Source: Clostridium disporicum | GTDB taxonomy: Bacteria; Bacillota; Clostridia; Clostridiales; Clostridiaceae | Assembly (NCBI RefSeq): GCF_001405015.1 | Contig: NZ_CYZX01000007.1 | Location: forward strand, 91,975-155,974 | DNA: 64,000 nucleotides | Direction: 5' to 3' | Shown: one piece after another, positions 1 through 7,244 of the stretch | How positions within the stretch are numbered: the first letter of the stretch is position 1 | Layout: the number at the start of each line of letters is the position of its first letter | The notes under the pieces: generated by a model | What the model saw: only the letters and a program-made list of their open reading frames with translations | What the model was told of the DNA's origin: nothing | Databases searched by the model: none | Program-made: the position numbers and the translations under genes

Positions 1-2
1 CA

Positions 3-593
3 GAAACAATAAATAAAGAACAGATGTTATTTGGAATAAACCAAGGTGGATGCTATGAGGATATTAGAATCGAACATGCGAAACATCTTGCATCTCTAGA
101 TATGGATGGTTATGCTATTGGTGGTTTAGCAGTTGGAGAAACTCATGAAGAGATGTATAGAGTAATTGAAGCTGTTGTACCTCACTTACCAGAAGATAAG
201 CCAATATATTTAATGGGAGTTGGTACACCTGAAAATATAATTGAAGCTGTAGATAGAGGTGTTGATTTCTTTGACTGTGTATTACCAGCTAGAAATGGTA
301 GACATGGGCATGTATTTACTGGAGAGGGAAAGATAAATCTATTTAATGCTAAGTTTGAGCTTGATAATAGACCAATTGATGAAGGGTGCCAATGCCCAGC
401 TTGTAAGCACTATACAAGAGCTTATATAAGACATTTATTTAAAGCTAAAGAAATGTTAGCTATGAGACTTTGTGTACTTCATAATCTTTATTTCTACAAT
501 AAATTAATGGAAGATATAAGAGCGGCTATTGATGCAGGAAATTATAAAGAGTTTAAAGAACAAAAACTTAGAGAGTGGAATATAAAGAAATAA
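3..593 (+). CDS. tgt: Queuine tRNA-guanine transglycosylase, 3' part
   Basis: This enzyme exchanges guanine for preQ1 at position 34 of GUN-anticodon tRNAs in queuosine synthesis. The gene enters from upstream; the frame is open from base 3, so no start is seen. The fragment begins in the catalytic barrel (FGINQGG, GGLAVGE, MGVGTPENI, DCVLPARNGRHG). Near bases 384-480 it carries the family zinc site CQCPAC followed by a downstream histidine (RLCVLHN). The C-terminus looks complete. yajC follows, as is usual in Firmicutes. A queT transporter under a preQ1 riboswitch at 39.8-40.5 kb serves the same pathway. The identity is secure; only the N-terminus is missing. Confidence 0.96.
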   Translation, partial: ETINKEQMLFGINQGGCYEDIRIEHAKHLASLDMDGYAIGGLAVGETHEEMYRVIEAVVPHLPEDKPIYLMGVGTPENIIEAVDRGVDFFDCVLPARNGRHGHVFTGEGKINLFNAKFELDNRPIDEGCQCPACKHYTRAYIRHLFKAKEMLAMRLCVLHNLYFYNKLMEDIRAAIDAGNYKEFKEQKLREWNIKK

Positions 594-714
594 AATGTAA
601 ATAAAGTATTAACTTTACCTAATATTTCTTTAATAATTGACAGATTATTATGTAAATAGTATAGTTTTCATTGAGACTATCTTTAAAATTAATATAGAGA
701 AGGGAATGAATATA

Positions 715-999
715 ATGGGCAATGTAGGTGGAATGTTAGCTACTTTCTTACCATTAGTAATAATGTTCGGTCTTATGTACTTATTACTAATATTACCAGA
801 GAAGAAAAGAACTAAAAAATATAATGCTATGTTATCAGAATTAAAAGTTAATGATGAAATAATAACTAGAGGTGGACTTGTTGGAAAGATTATAACTCTT
901 GAAGATGAGTATATGGTAATACAATCAGGTCCAGATAGAACTAGATTTAAAATGCTTAAAACTTCAGTTTCTCAAAAAATAAATAAGAGCGAAGAATAG
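715..999 (+). CDS. yajC: Preprotein translocase subunit YajC
   Basis: YajC is a small single-pass membrane protein that works with SecD and SecF beside SecYEG. The ATG at 715 gives 94 residues and sits about 10 nt after AGAAGGGA. The in-frame ATG at 706 touches that SD, and the upstream ATG at 637 has no SD and would add a non-conserved N-terminus. A hydrophobic segment covers about residues 9-28 (FLPLVIMFGLMYLLLILP). It is followed by EKKRTKKYNAML and the conserved soluble part with NDEIITRGGLVGKI. The gene lies behind tgt. secD and secF are about 61 kb downstream in the same orientation. Confidence 0.93.
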   Translation: MGNVGGMLATFLPLVIMFGLMYLLLILPEKKRTKKYNAMLSELKVNDEIITRGGLVGKIITLEDEYMVIQSGPDRTRFKMLKTSVSQKINKSEE

Positions 1000-1008
1000 T
1001 AGAATAAT

Positions 1009-1052
1009 ACCTCCTTATGTATCATAAAAATGATACTAAGGAGGTGTTTTTT
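1009..1052 (+). terminator. Intrinsic-terminator-like hairpin whose 3' arm holds the next gene's SD
   Basis: The 5' arm ACCTCCTTATGTATCAT (1009-1025) pairs with ATGATACTAAGGAGGT (1030-1045), with one bulged base and an AAAA loop, and is followed by G and six T. It has the form of a yajC terminator. The 3' arm is also the AAGGAGGT ribosome site of the gene starting at 1053, so folding would stop transcription, hide the SD, or both. Confidence 0.75.
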
Positions 1053-1430
1053 ATGGAAATAAAAAGTTATTTTAACAATGTACTAAAAGGTGTAGTTGGT
1101 GCTTTTGCAGTAACTGTATTACTTACAGCTATTTTTTCTTTGCTTATATCTTTTGTAGAATTTAGTCCAGCTGTTTTTAGTGGAGTATTTGTAGTTATTA
1201 CTTCATTAGGATTAATATTTGGAACAATAGTTGCAGCTAAGTTGCAAGGAGAGAAAGGTTGGCTAGTTGGATTAGCGGTAGGGGTATTATTTTACATAGC
1301 TTTATACGCAACAGGAGTTTTATTTGGCGCCGAACCAACACTAGGAGTATATGATTTTATTAAATTTGGTTTAAGTGTTCTTGTTGGGACTTTATCAGGA
1401 ATGCTTGGAATTAACTTAGGAAAAGAATAG
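1053..1430 (+). CDS. TIGR04086-like small membrane protein
   Basis: This is a 125-residue membrane protein of unknown function that I match from memory to the TIGR04086 family, often found beside yajC in clostridia. The ATG at 1053 is 7 nt after a perfect AAGGAGGT; an upstream in-frame ATG at 1017 falls inside the hairpin arm and is unlikely. After a short amphipathic start (MEIKSYFNNVLKG) there are four predicted membrane segments rich in Gly, Val and Leu, with small-residue patterns such as GTLSGMLGINLGK at the end. The SD lies within a stable hairpin, so expression may depend on RNA folding or on upstream transcription. A strong terminator follows at 1447. No enzymatic motif is visible. 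Confidence 0.75.
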   Translation: MEIKSYFNNVLKGVVGAFAVTVLLTAIFSLLISFVEFSPAVFSGVFVVITSLGLIFGTIVAAKLQGEKGWLVGLAVGVLFYIALYATGVLFGAEPTLGVYDFIKFGLSVLVGTLSGMLGINLGKE

Positions 1431-1446
1431 TTAATAATATAAGGAA

Positions 1447-1481
1447 AGATTTCACCTAAATATGGTGAAATCTTTTTATTT
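1447..1481 (+). terminator. Intrinsic terminator
   Basis: AGATTTCACC (1447-1456) and GGTGAAATCT (1464-1473) form a perfect 10-bp stem with a 7-nt loop, followed by a T-rich tract. It ends the tgt-yajC-membrane protein unit. Confidence 0.9.
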
Positions 1482-1575
1482 AATTAGGAAAAGCACTAAT
1501 AAATAATATTTTTATACAATTAGATATACTTATAATGTATAATGAAGAATAGAAAATTAATTTAAGGAGAAAATT

Positions 1576-2256
1576 ATGGATACTAATATATTAGGAATTA
1601 TAATATCTTTTATATTTGTCTTAAGTATTATAGGGATATCTACTATATTAACTAAAAAGAGAATAATATCTGGTGAGGCAAGTAGAAAGTTTATACATAT
1701 AGGTGTATGTAATTGGTGGATAATAGCTATGATTTATTTTGATAATAGGTATTATGCAGCTATTGTTCCAGCTTTATTTGTAGTTATAAATTACATATCT
1801 TATAAATATAAAGTTATTGAAGCAATGGAAAGAGATGGAGGAAAAAAAGATTTAGGAACTGTTTATTATGCTATCTCTTTATTAATACTAGCTTTACTTA
1901 CTCTTGGTGACAGTGGTAAAGGATATATTGGTGCATTAGGTATACTAACTATGGGATATGGAGATGGATTCGCAGCGGTTGTAGGTACTTTTAAAGGAAC
2001 TAAATATATTCCTATAGGTAGAAATTTAAAATCTAAAGAAGGAACACTTACTATGTTGGTAGCTACTTTTGCGGTAATAACTTTAATATTAGGTGTTTGT
2101 ACAGATATATCAATCACAGGAGTTATTTTATATGCAGTGGTATTATCTGTAGTAGCTACATTGCTTGAGCTATTCACACCACATGGGTTAGATAACTTAT
2201 CCGTACCTCTAGGGATTTCACTTATTTACTACATAATTTCTATTTTTATGGGGTGA
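1576..2256 (+). CDS. Predicted isoprenoid-alcohol (phytol/dolichol-type) kinase, VTE5/SEC59-like
   Basis: This 226-residue membrane protein of the CTP-dependent polyprenol kinase / cytidylyltransferase-like family has about seven hydrophobic segments. Family motifs are RKFIHIG at 37-43, GYGDGFAAVVG at 127-137 and a GRNLKSKEGT stretch near 148-157, which in VTE5 and SEC59 proteins are linked to nucleotide and metal binding. The inferred reaction is phosphorylation of a membrane isoprenoid alcohol such as farnesol, geranylgeraniol or undecaprenol; the substrate cannot be read from sequence. The start follows TAAGGAGAAAATT. Only 6 nt separate it from a VTE6-like gene, suggesting two consecutive phosphorylations. 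A role in phospholipid cytidylylation is the main alternative. Confidence 0.72.
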   Translation: MDTNILGIIISFIFVLSIIGISTILTKKRIISGEASRKFIHIGVCNWWIIAMIYFDNRYYAAIVPALFVVINYISYKYKVIEAMERDGGKKDLGTVYYAISLLILALLTLGDSGKGYIGALGILTMGYGDGFAAVVGTFKGTKYIPIGRNLKSKEGTLTMLVATFAVITLILGVCTDISITGVILYAVVLSVVATLLELFTPHGLDNLSVPLGISLIYYIISIFMG

Positions 2257-2262
2257 TATAAG

Positions 2263-3057
2263 TTGGAAATAATTATTGGATTAATAAGTTCTACTATAAT
2301 TGCTTTAGTAGCATATAAGAAGAAATCTTTAAATAAAAGTGGAATGATAGCAGCTATAATATTGGGAACCGCTATATTTAGTTTAGGTGGAAGTATTCCA
2401 TTTACTCTTATGTTAGTATTTTTCATTTCATCATCTATTATTTCAAAGATAGGTAAGAATAAGAAAAAAGGTTTAGACAAGATACATGAAAAAAGTGATG
2501 CAAGAGATTTTGTACAAGTTATTGCAAATGGAGGAGTAGCTGTAATATGCTTATTTCTATTTCAGAAAACTAAAGATATTAGATTCTTTATAGCTTCAGC
2601 AGTATCTTTTGCTGCAGCAAACTCAGATACATGGGCTAGTGAAATTGGAGTGTTATCAAAAGGTAAAACTATATCGATAATTACAGGTAAAAAAATAGAA
2701 AAAGGAGTATCAGGTGGTATAAGCTTATTAGGTACAGTATCTGCTTTTCTAGGAGCGACAGTAATAGGAATAGCATATACAACTATTTATATATTACTTG
2801 TAGGATATGATAAAAAGAGTTTAATAATATTATTTATAATAATAATATTAGGATTTTTAGGTTCTATAGTGGACTCTATATTAGGAATAACAATTCAAGG
2901 ACAGTATATTGATGATATTGAAGGAAATATTACTGAAAAGAAATTTAATGGTAGGAAAGAGAATCGTTTAATATCAGGATTTAGATTTATCAACAATGAT
3001 GTAGTTAATATTTTAAGCAACTTTATAGTTACAACCTTATCTATATTAATTTTATAA
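2263..3057 (+). CDS. DUF92 family membrane protein, VTE6-like (predicted isoprenoid-phosphate kinase)
   Basis: This 264-residue integral membrane protein of the DUF92/TIGR00297 family begins with TTG at 2263, 9 nt after GGGGTGA at the end of the preceding gene. Conserved family blocks are RDFVQVIANGG (81-91), ANSDTWASEIG (119-129) and KGVSGGIS (147-154). The plant and cyanobacterial member VTE6 converts phytyl phosphate to phytyl diphosphate. The immediate upstream gene resembles VTE5, which makes the monophosphate. The tight pairing suggests an isoprenoid-alcohol salvage pathway in this anaerobe. Family membership is clear; the substrate and reaction are inferred from homologues. Confidence 0.75.
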   Translation: MEIIIGLISSTIIALVAYKKKSLNKSGMIAAIILGTAIFSLGGSIPFTLMLVFFISSSIISKIGKNKKKGLDKIHEKSDARDFVQVIANGGVAVICLFLFQKTKDIRFFIASAVSFAAANSDTWASEIGVLSKGKTISIITGKKIEKGVSGGISLLGTVSAFLGATVIGIAYTTIYILLVGYDKKSLIILFIIIILGFLGSIVDSILGITIQGQYIDDIEGNITEKKFNGRKENRLISGFRFINNDVVNILSNFIVTTLSILIL

Positions 3058-3084
3058 TTAATAGCATTTATATAAAAAAGCATA

Positions 3085-3130
3085 AATAAAACATGGACTA
3101 CTTAATAATGTACTCCATGTTTTATTTATT
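3085..3130. terminator. Bidirectional terminator
   Basis: AATAAAACATGGA (3085-3097) pairs perfectly with TCCATGTTTTATT (3114-3126) around a 16-nt loop, with A and T tracts on either side. It lies between the DUF92 gene and a convergent small gene and can serve both. Confidence 0.85.
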
Positions 3131-3167
3131 TTAAATAGAGTTTTATTATGTTGTATTAAAAAGCAAA

Positions 3168-3344
3168 TTATACTTTTTCCTTTTTTAATATATCGATAAT
3201 TTCGAAAAGTCTTATCTCTAGTTTATTTATATCAGTTTCTAACCAGCCTTGATCTATAGCAGGAGCTTTACTTTTTTTATCAATAGTTCTTTGTAAATCA
3301 TCTAGAATTCTAACATACTCTAAAGTTAAATCATAACAATTCAT
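3168..3344 (-). CDS. Small hypothetical protein (58 aa)
   Basis: This minus-strand ORF starts at an ATG whose first base is 3344, about 9 nt after a perfect AAAGGAG (complement of 3354-3360), and ends with TAA at 3168. It encodes 58 residues beginning MNCYDLTLEYVRILDDLQRT. It contains a charged, probably helical body (DINKLEIRLFEIIDILKKEK) and no membrane segment or signal peptide. A bidirectional terminator lies just beyond its 3' end. The strong ribosome site, clean stop and flanking terminator argue for a real gene, but I do not recognise a family. It stands alone between the DUF92 gene and the MFS gene promoter. Confidence 0.65.
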   Translation of the reverse strand: MNCYDLTLEYVRILDDLQRTIDKKSKAPAIDQGWLETDINKLEIRLFEIIDILKKEKV

Positions 3345-3515
3345 AATTAATTACTCCTTTATTTAATCTATATTTATATATAGTATTAAAGAGTGAAAAA
3401 AATGCTACAAATTTTAAAGAATATAGAAGAAATATGAAAACAAAAGATGTAAACGGTTATAATTTGTAGTTTAGAAGATTATCACTAAAAGTAAAGATAA
3501 GCATTGCAAAAATAC

Positions 3516-3544
3516 TTGTCTACATTTATATTAGTAAATATAAA
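3516..3544 (+). promoter_or_regulatory. Promoter for the MFS gene
   Basis: TTGTCT (3516-3521) and TATAAA (3539-3544) are separated by exactly 17 nt, 20 nt before the start codon. It is a sigma-A-type match found by inspection. Confidence 0.55.
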
Positions 3545-3564
3545 AACTTTACAAGGAGAAAAAA

Positions 3565-4725
3565 ATGAAGAAGAAATCAGTTACTAGTTTATTAATATTA
3601 GCATTATTAATTCAGCTAGTTTTAAACATGGCACATCCTGTAACTCCAGTACTTATAAGAAGTTTAGGACTTCCTAGCATTATGTTTGGTATATTTTTTG
3701 CATCTATGTCTTTAGGAAATTTTTTCTTTTCTCCAATTTGGGGAGGGCTTTCTGATACTAAAGGAAGAGTAAAATTTCTTGTTTTAGGTTTGTTTGGATA
3801 TGGAGTTAGTCAATTGGGATTTGGATTTGCAACTAATCCAATTCTTATAGTTATATTTAGAATACTTGGAGGAGCATTTGTTACTAGTTATTTGACGGTA
3901 TCACTAGCTTATTTAACTGATATAACTACAAAAGATAACAGATTAAAAATTATGTCTTACTATGCAGCTGTAACAACTATAGGAGGATCATTAGGATCTC
4001 TTTTAGGAGGAATACTAGGCAATACAAATTATAAAGTAACTTTTGTGTGGCAATTTATTTTAGCAGTAATATTAAGTTTAGCATTATATCTTGTATTAGA
4101 AGAAACTATTCAGAAAAAGAAAATTAAAGCAAATATTAAACTAAATACTTTTTCATTTAGTAAGTATAAAGACCTATTAAATAAAAACTTATTAGTTGTT
4201 ATGATTCTTATTATGATGTTCTTTTTCTCATCAACAAGCTATAACTCATCAATAAACTATTATATTGAATCAATATTAAATTTACCACCTACTTTTAATG
4301 GTGTTTTCTTATCAATTGCTGGAATGGTTGGATTCTTAGCTAATATTATAATTACACCTATTATAGGTAAAAAGTTTACTAAAGAAGTTAGCTTTAAATA
4401 CATAACATTGATTTTAGCATTAAGTATGATGCTAGTTGGTTTATCCAAAAACTTAGTAATATTCTTTGGTGCAATAATATTATTTGTAGCAGTTGCAAGT
4501 GTTTATGTACCAGTACAACAAAATATAGTTTCAACATTAGCAAAAGAAAATTACGGAACACTAATGGGATTACAAAATTCAGCTAAGGCTGTAGGCATGG
4601 TAATTGGGTCATTATTTGCAGGTGCAATTTTTGATTTTGGAGAAAAGCTTCCGTTTATAGCATCAGCAATAATGTTATTTATTGGATTTGTAATTCTTAT
4701 GAAAGTAAAGATAGAAGTTGAATAA
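3565..4725 (+). CDS. MFS family drug/metabolite exporter
   Basis: This major facilitator superfamily protein of 386 residues has about twelve hydrophobic segments. The start follows ACAAGGAGAAAAAA. The loop 2-3 signature is present as GGLSDTKGRVK (60-70), and a long basic loop with IQKKKIKANIKLN separates the two halves near residues 178-195. The fold and length resemble TetA/NorA-type proton-driven exporters, but the substrate cannot be told. It is a single-gene unit with its own 17-nt-spaced promoter. Downstream is an unusual structured element rather than a simple terminator. There is no regulator gene beside it to hint at an inducer. Confidence 0.85.
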   Translation: MKKKSVTSLLILALLIQLVLNMAHPVTPVLIRSLGLPSIMFGIFFASMSLGNFFFSPIWGGLSDTKGRVKFLVLGLFGYGVSQLGFGFATNPILIVIFRILGGAFVTSYLTVSLAYLTDITTKDNRLKIMSYYAAVTTIGGSLGSLLGGILGNTNYKVTFVWQFILAVILSLALYLVLEETIQKKKIKANIKLNTFSFSKYKDLLNKNLLVVMILIMMFFFSSTSYNSSINYYIESILNLPPTFNGVFLSIAGMVGFLANIIITPIIGKKFTKEVSFKYITLILALSMMLVGLSKNLVIFFGAIILFVAVASVYVPVQQNIVSTLAKENYGTLMGLQNSAKAVGMVIGSLFAGAIFDFGEKLPFIASAIMLFIGFVILMKVKIEVE

Positions 4726-4920
4726 AAGTGCGAAGCACTTTGGTGAAAAGTTTGAATTCGTCAAAAGTGAAAAATCAGGTGAAGCTGGGGAGAAAAGATA
4801 ACTGCCGTGACGGTGAAAGGATTGCCTATGGCAATTGGAGAAAGTGTGTATATGCTACTAATTTCCTTACTACGTTAGTAGCATTTTCACCTCCATGCAG
4901 TCTACTTTTCACCTGAGAGC
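4726..4920. other. Structured intergenic element, possible non-coding RNA
   Basis: About 190 bp between convergent genes is dense in nested inverted repeats. There is a short hairpin AAGTGC/GCACTT (4726-4740). A long-range stem joins GGTGAAAAGT (4742-4751) to ACTTTTCACC (4904-4913). An inner stem joins AGGTGAA (4777-4783) to TTCACCT (4886-4892). Enclosed hairpins are ATTGCC/GGCAAT (4821-4835) and ATGCTACTAA/TTAGTAGCAT (4852-4884), plus a small CCG/CGG pair at 4805-4813. The nested layout looks like a multi-branch junction. It is more GC-rich than neighbouring intergenic DNA. I cannot assign it to a known RNA or transposable-element family, and either strand may be the functional one. Confidence 0.45.
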
Positions 4921-4933
4921 CTTAGCCTGAACT

Positions 4934-5923
4934 TTATTTATTAAAGGTATTTCCATTATTAGCCATTAAAAATTTAGATAAAGCATCACTAAGCTTTTCT
5001 AAATCACTATAGTCAATATTTTCTAAGTTATCTTTATTAGTATGAACTACATCCATTATTGTAGAATCTCCTAAAACTAAAGAAGGTGCTCCATATTGAC
5101 GTATAACTATATGATCGCTAGTTCCATAACGCACACCATTTTTTGTAGCGTATAAAGAATCATCATAGATAACATTTTCTTTATCAAAGATTTCTTTCAT
5201 AGCTTTATATAACTCTTCAGAGTTTGGATCATCGTTGCCCATTGATAATGTGTTACAATTCTTTTGAGCTACACAGTCAATATTAATATTATAGCTTTCT
5301 GAGTAAGTCTTATAGTATTTATTAAAGAAGTTTTGGCTACCTAAAAGTCCAAGCTCTTCAGCATTAAATGCAACAAAAACTACGTCCATATCTAATGGGG
5401 TTTTATCAGTTAATTCTTTAACTTTATGAGCAGTTTCAAGAAGGACAGCGATTCCTGAAGCATTGTCTATAGCACCATTTAGTGGATTATTATTAGCATC
5501 GTTAACATGATCAAGGTGAGCAGTAATATATACTGCTTTAGAACTATCAGTACCCTTAATAACTGCTGCAACGTTATTAGTATTCTCACTTAAGGAAATT
5601 ACTCCATCTTTGTTAGAAATGTAATAGTTATTATCGAAAGGAGAAATATTTAAATTTTTAAAGTAATCTTTTATATATTCTTGAGCTCTTTCATTTTCTT
5701 TAGTTCCTACAACTCTTCCTAAATAAGCTTCAGAACATAAATCATTCATTATTTTTTCAACGTGGCCGTCAGTATCTATTTTGTATTGGAAGTTACTCCA
5801 ATCACTAGTTTGTTCTAATAATGTATCAGAAGTTGCATCAGGTCTTGTGCTTGCTGCTTTATCACCACAAGAAACTAGTGAAAAAATCAATAATATTGAT
5901 AGTAGTCTATTTAGAGTTTTCAT
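4934..5923 (-). CDS. M28 family zinc aminopeptidase, lipoprotein
   Basis: This is a 329-residue secreted metallopeptidase. It has a signal peptide with lipobox LVSC (Cys19), so it should be lipid-anchored outside the membrane. The M28 metal site can be traced: H136 and D138 in TAHLDHV, D153 in GAIDNASG, the catalytic E189/E190 in FNAEELG, D216 in YNINIDC and H294 in DVVHTNKD. All expected ligands are present, so it is probably active. The start follows GAGAGGTG on the minus strand. It is a single-gene unit convergent with the MFS gene. The substrate (peptides or amino-acid amides from the medium) is inferred from the family. Confidence 0.9.
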   Translation of the reverse strand: MKTLNRLLSILLIFSLVSCGDKAASTRPDATSDTLLEQTSDWSNFQYKIDTDGHVEKIMNDLCSEAYLGRVVGTKENERAQEYIKDYFKNLNISPFDNNYYISNKDGVISLSENTNNVAAVIKGTDSSKAVYITAHLDHVNDANNNPLNGAIDNASGIAVLLETAHKVKELTDKTPLDMDVVFVAFNAEELGLLGSQNFFNKYYKTYSESYNINIDCVAQKNCNTLSMGNDDPNSEELYKAMKEIFDKENVIYDDSLYATKNGVRYGTSDHIVIRQYGAPSLVLGDSTIMDVVHTNKDNLENIDYSDLEKLSDALSKFLMANNGNTFNK

Positions 5924-6101
5924 AATACACCTCTCATTTATAAAAATTGGTAATTAATTAATTTTAACATATTAAAAAGTTCTAATAAAAGTATTATTGG
6001 TAATTAGAAGAAATTAATACATAAATATCTTAATTGATTTAATAGATATGTTAATATAAAATTAAATTGAAATTTCTAGTATAGGTATTAAAAGGTGAAA
6101 A

Positions 6102-6683
6102 ATGAATATTTATTTAGTTAGGCATGGTACTACGAAGAGTAATGAAGAAAAAAGGTATTATGGAGCTTATGATAGTGAATTATCAATAAGAGGAATGGAA
6201 GAAGCTAAGATTTTAAGAGAAAAACTTAAGGAAATTAAATTTGATAGAATTTATGTTAGTTCAAAAAAGAGAAGTAGTGAAACTGCAAAGATTATATTTG
6301 GAGCAGATGTTAAATATGAAGTAGATGCAAGATTAGATGAAAGAAACTTTGGAATATTTGAGAATAAGACATATGATGAAATCTGTAAAGAGTATAGTGA
6401 GGAAGTTAGAGCATGGGAAGAAGATTGGAAAAATTATAAAATTCCTATGGGAGAAAGTGCGATGGAAAGCTACTTAAGAGCCGAGGATGTTTTAAAAGAT
6501 ATTGAAAGTAAAAAGTTTGAAAATATTCTTTTAATAACTCATGGGGGATTTATAAGAAATTCTTATTGTTACATACTTAATGGGTTAGATAATTTTTGGA
6601 AATTTTCATCAAAAAATGGGGATATATCAATTGTTAAATATGAATACGGACATTGGTACATAGATTCTATAACTCATATATGA
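6102..6683 (+). CDS. cobC: Histidine phosphatase, probable alpha-ribazole phosphatase
   Basis: This 193-residue histidine-phosphatase (phosphoglycerate mutase-like) protein has the catalytic RHG at residues 7-9, the second arginine in KKRSSETA, the acidic DERNFG and the second histidine in ITHGG (H147). Family members in cobalamin loci remove phosphate from alpha-ribazole-5'-phosphate or adenosylcobalamin-5'-phosphate. cobU begins 11 nt downstream and cobS follows, so I read it as CobC; by motif alone it could be a general phosphatase. The start follows AAGGTGAAAA. This trio lies upstream of the cobalamin riboswitch at 8.06 kb and is not controlled by it. Confidence 0.82.
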   Translation: MNIYLVRHGTTKSNEEKRYYGAYDSELSIRGMEEAKILREKLKEIKFDRIYVSSKKRSSETAKIIFGADVKYEVDARLDERNFGIFENKTYDEICKEYSEEVRAWEEDWKNYKIPMGESAMESYLRAEDVLKDIESKKFENILLITHGGFIRNSYCYILNGLDNFWKFSSKNGDISIVKYEYGHWYIDSITHI

Positions 6684-6694
6684 AGGGAGAAAAA

Positions 6695-7243
6695 ATGAGC
6701 AAAATAATTTTAGTAACAGGGGGAAGTAGGAGTGGCAAAAGTTCCTATGGAGAAAGCCTTTTAAAAGAAAAAGATGATGTTGCTTATATAGCAACATCAA
6801 TAATTTATGATGAAGAGATGAAGGAACGAGTTAAAAGACATAAAGAAAGTAGAAATAGGCTATGGAGCACAATTGAAGACTACAGAGAACTGTATAATAG
6901 GGTAGCTGATATAAAAGAAAAATATATAATGTTAGAATGTATTGGAACTATGATAACAAATTTAATTTTTGATAAATATACGAATGTAGATAATTTAAGC
7001 AAAGATGAGATTAATGTTTTAGAGAAAGAAATTGTTAATGAGGTATTGAAGCTTTTAGAGCAAATAAGAAGAAAAGATAAAGATGCAGTAATAATTACTA
7101 ATGAAGTTGGGTTTTCATTAGTATCTGAATATAAGTTAGGTAGAATTTTTACAGATATTTTAGGAAGGGTTAATCAGATCTTAGCTAAAGAAAGCGATGA
7201 AGTATATTTAGTAGCATGTGGTTTGCCAATGAGGTTAAAGTAA
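6695..7243 (+). CDS. cobU: Adenosylcobinamide kinase / adenosylcobinamide-phosphate guanylyltransferase
   Basis: CobU phosphorylates adenosylcobinamide and then transfers GMP to give adenosylcobinamide-GDP. The ATG at 6695 gives 182 residues, the usual length, and follows GAAGGGAG; a longer reading from 6653 would overlap cobC and lacks an SD. The P-loop is GGSRSGKS at 9-16. The segment RVKRHKESRNRLWSTIED carries the conserved basic region where the guanylylated histidine lies. NEVGFSLVSEYKLGR is also typical. The gene sits 11 nt after cobC and 1 nt before cobS, which points to one transcript and coupled translation. Confidence 0.95.
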   Translation: MSKIILVTGGSRSGKSSYGESLLKEKDDVAYIATSIIYDEEMKERVKRHKESRNRLWSTIEDYRELYNRVADIKEKYIMLECIGTMITNLIFDKYTNVDNLSKDEINVLEKEIVNEVLKLLEQIRRKDKDAVIITNEVGFSLVSEYKLGRIFTDILGRVNQILAKESDEVYLVACGLPMRLK

Positions 7244-7244
7244 T

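Noticed and set aside
4728..4916. 62-codon plus-strand frame downstream of the MFS gene
   Set aside because: It lies over the structured element, has no ribosome site and its composition follows the inverted repeats rather than coding sequence.
4895..4921. Minus strand reads CTCTCAGGTGAAAAGTAGAC, like the 3' end of a glycine riboswitch aptamer
   Set aside because: The upstream half (GGAGAG, CACCG and the core) is absent; the upstream minus-strand sequence is the end of the M28 gene. At most a chance resemblance or a remnant.
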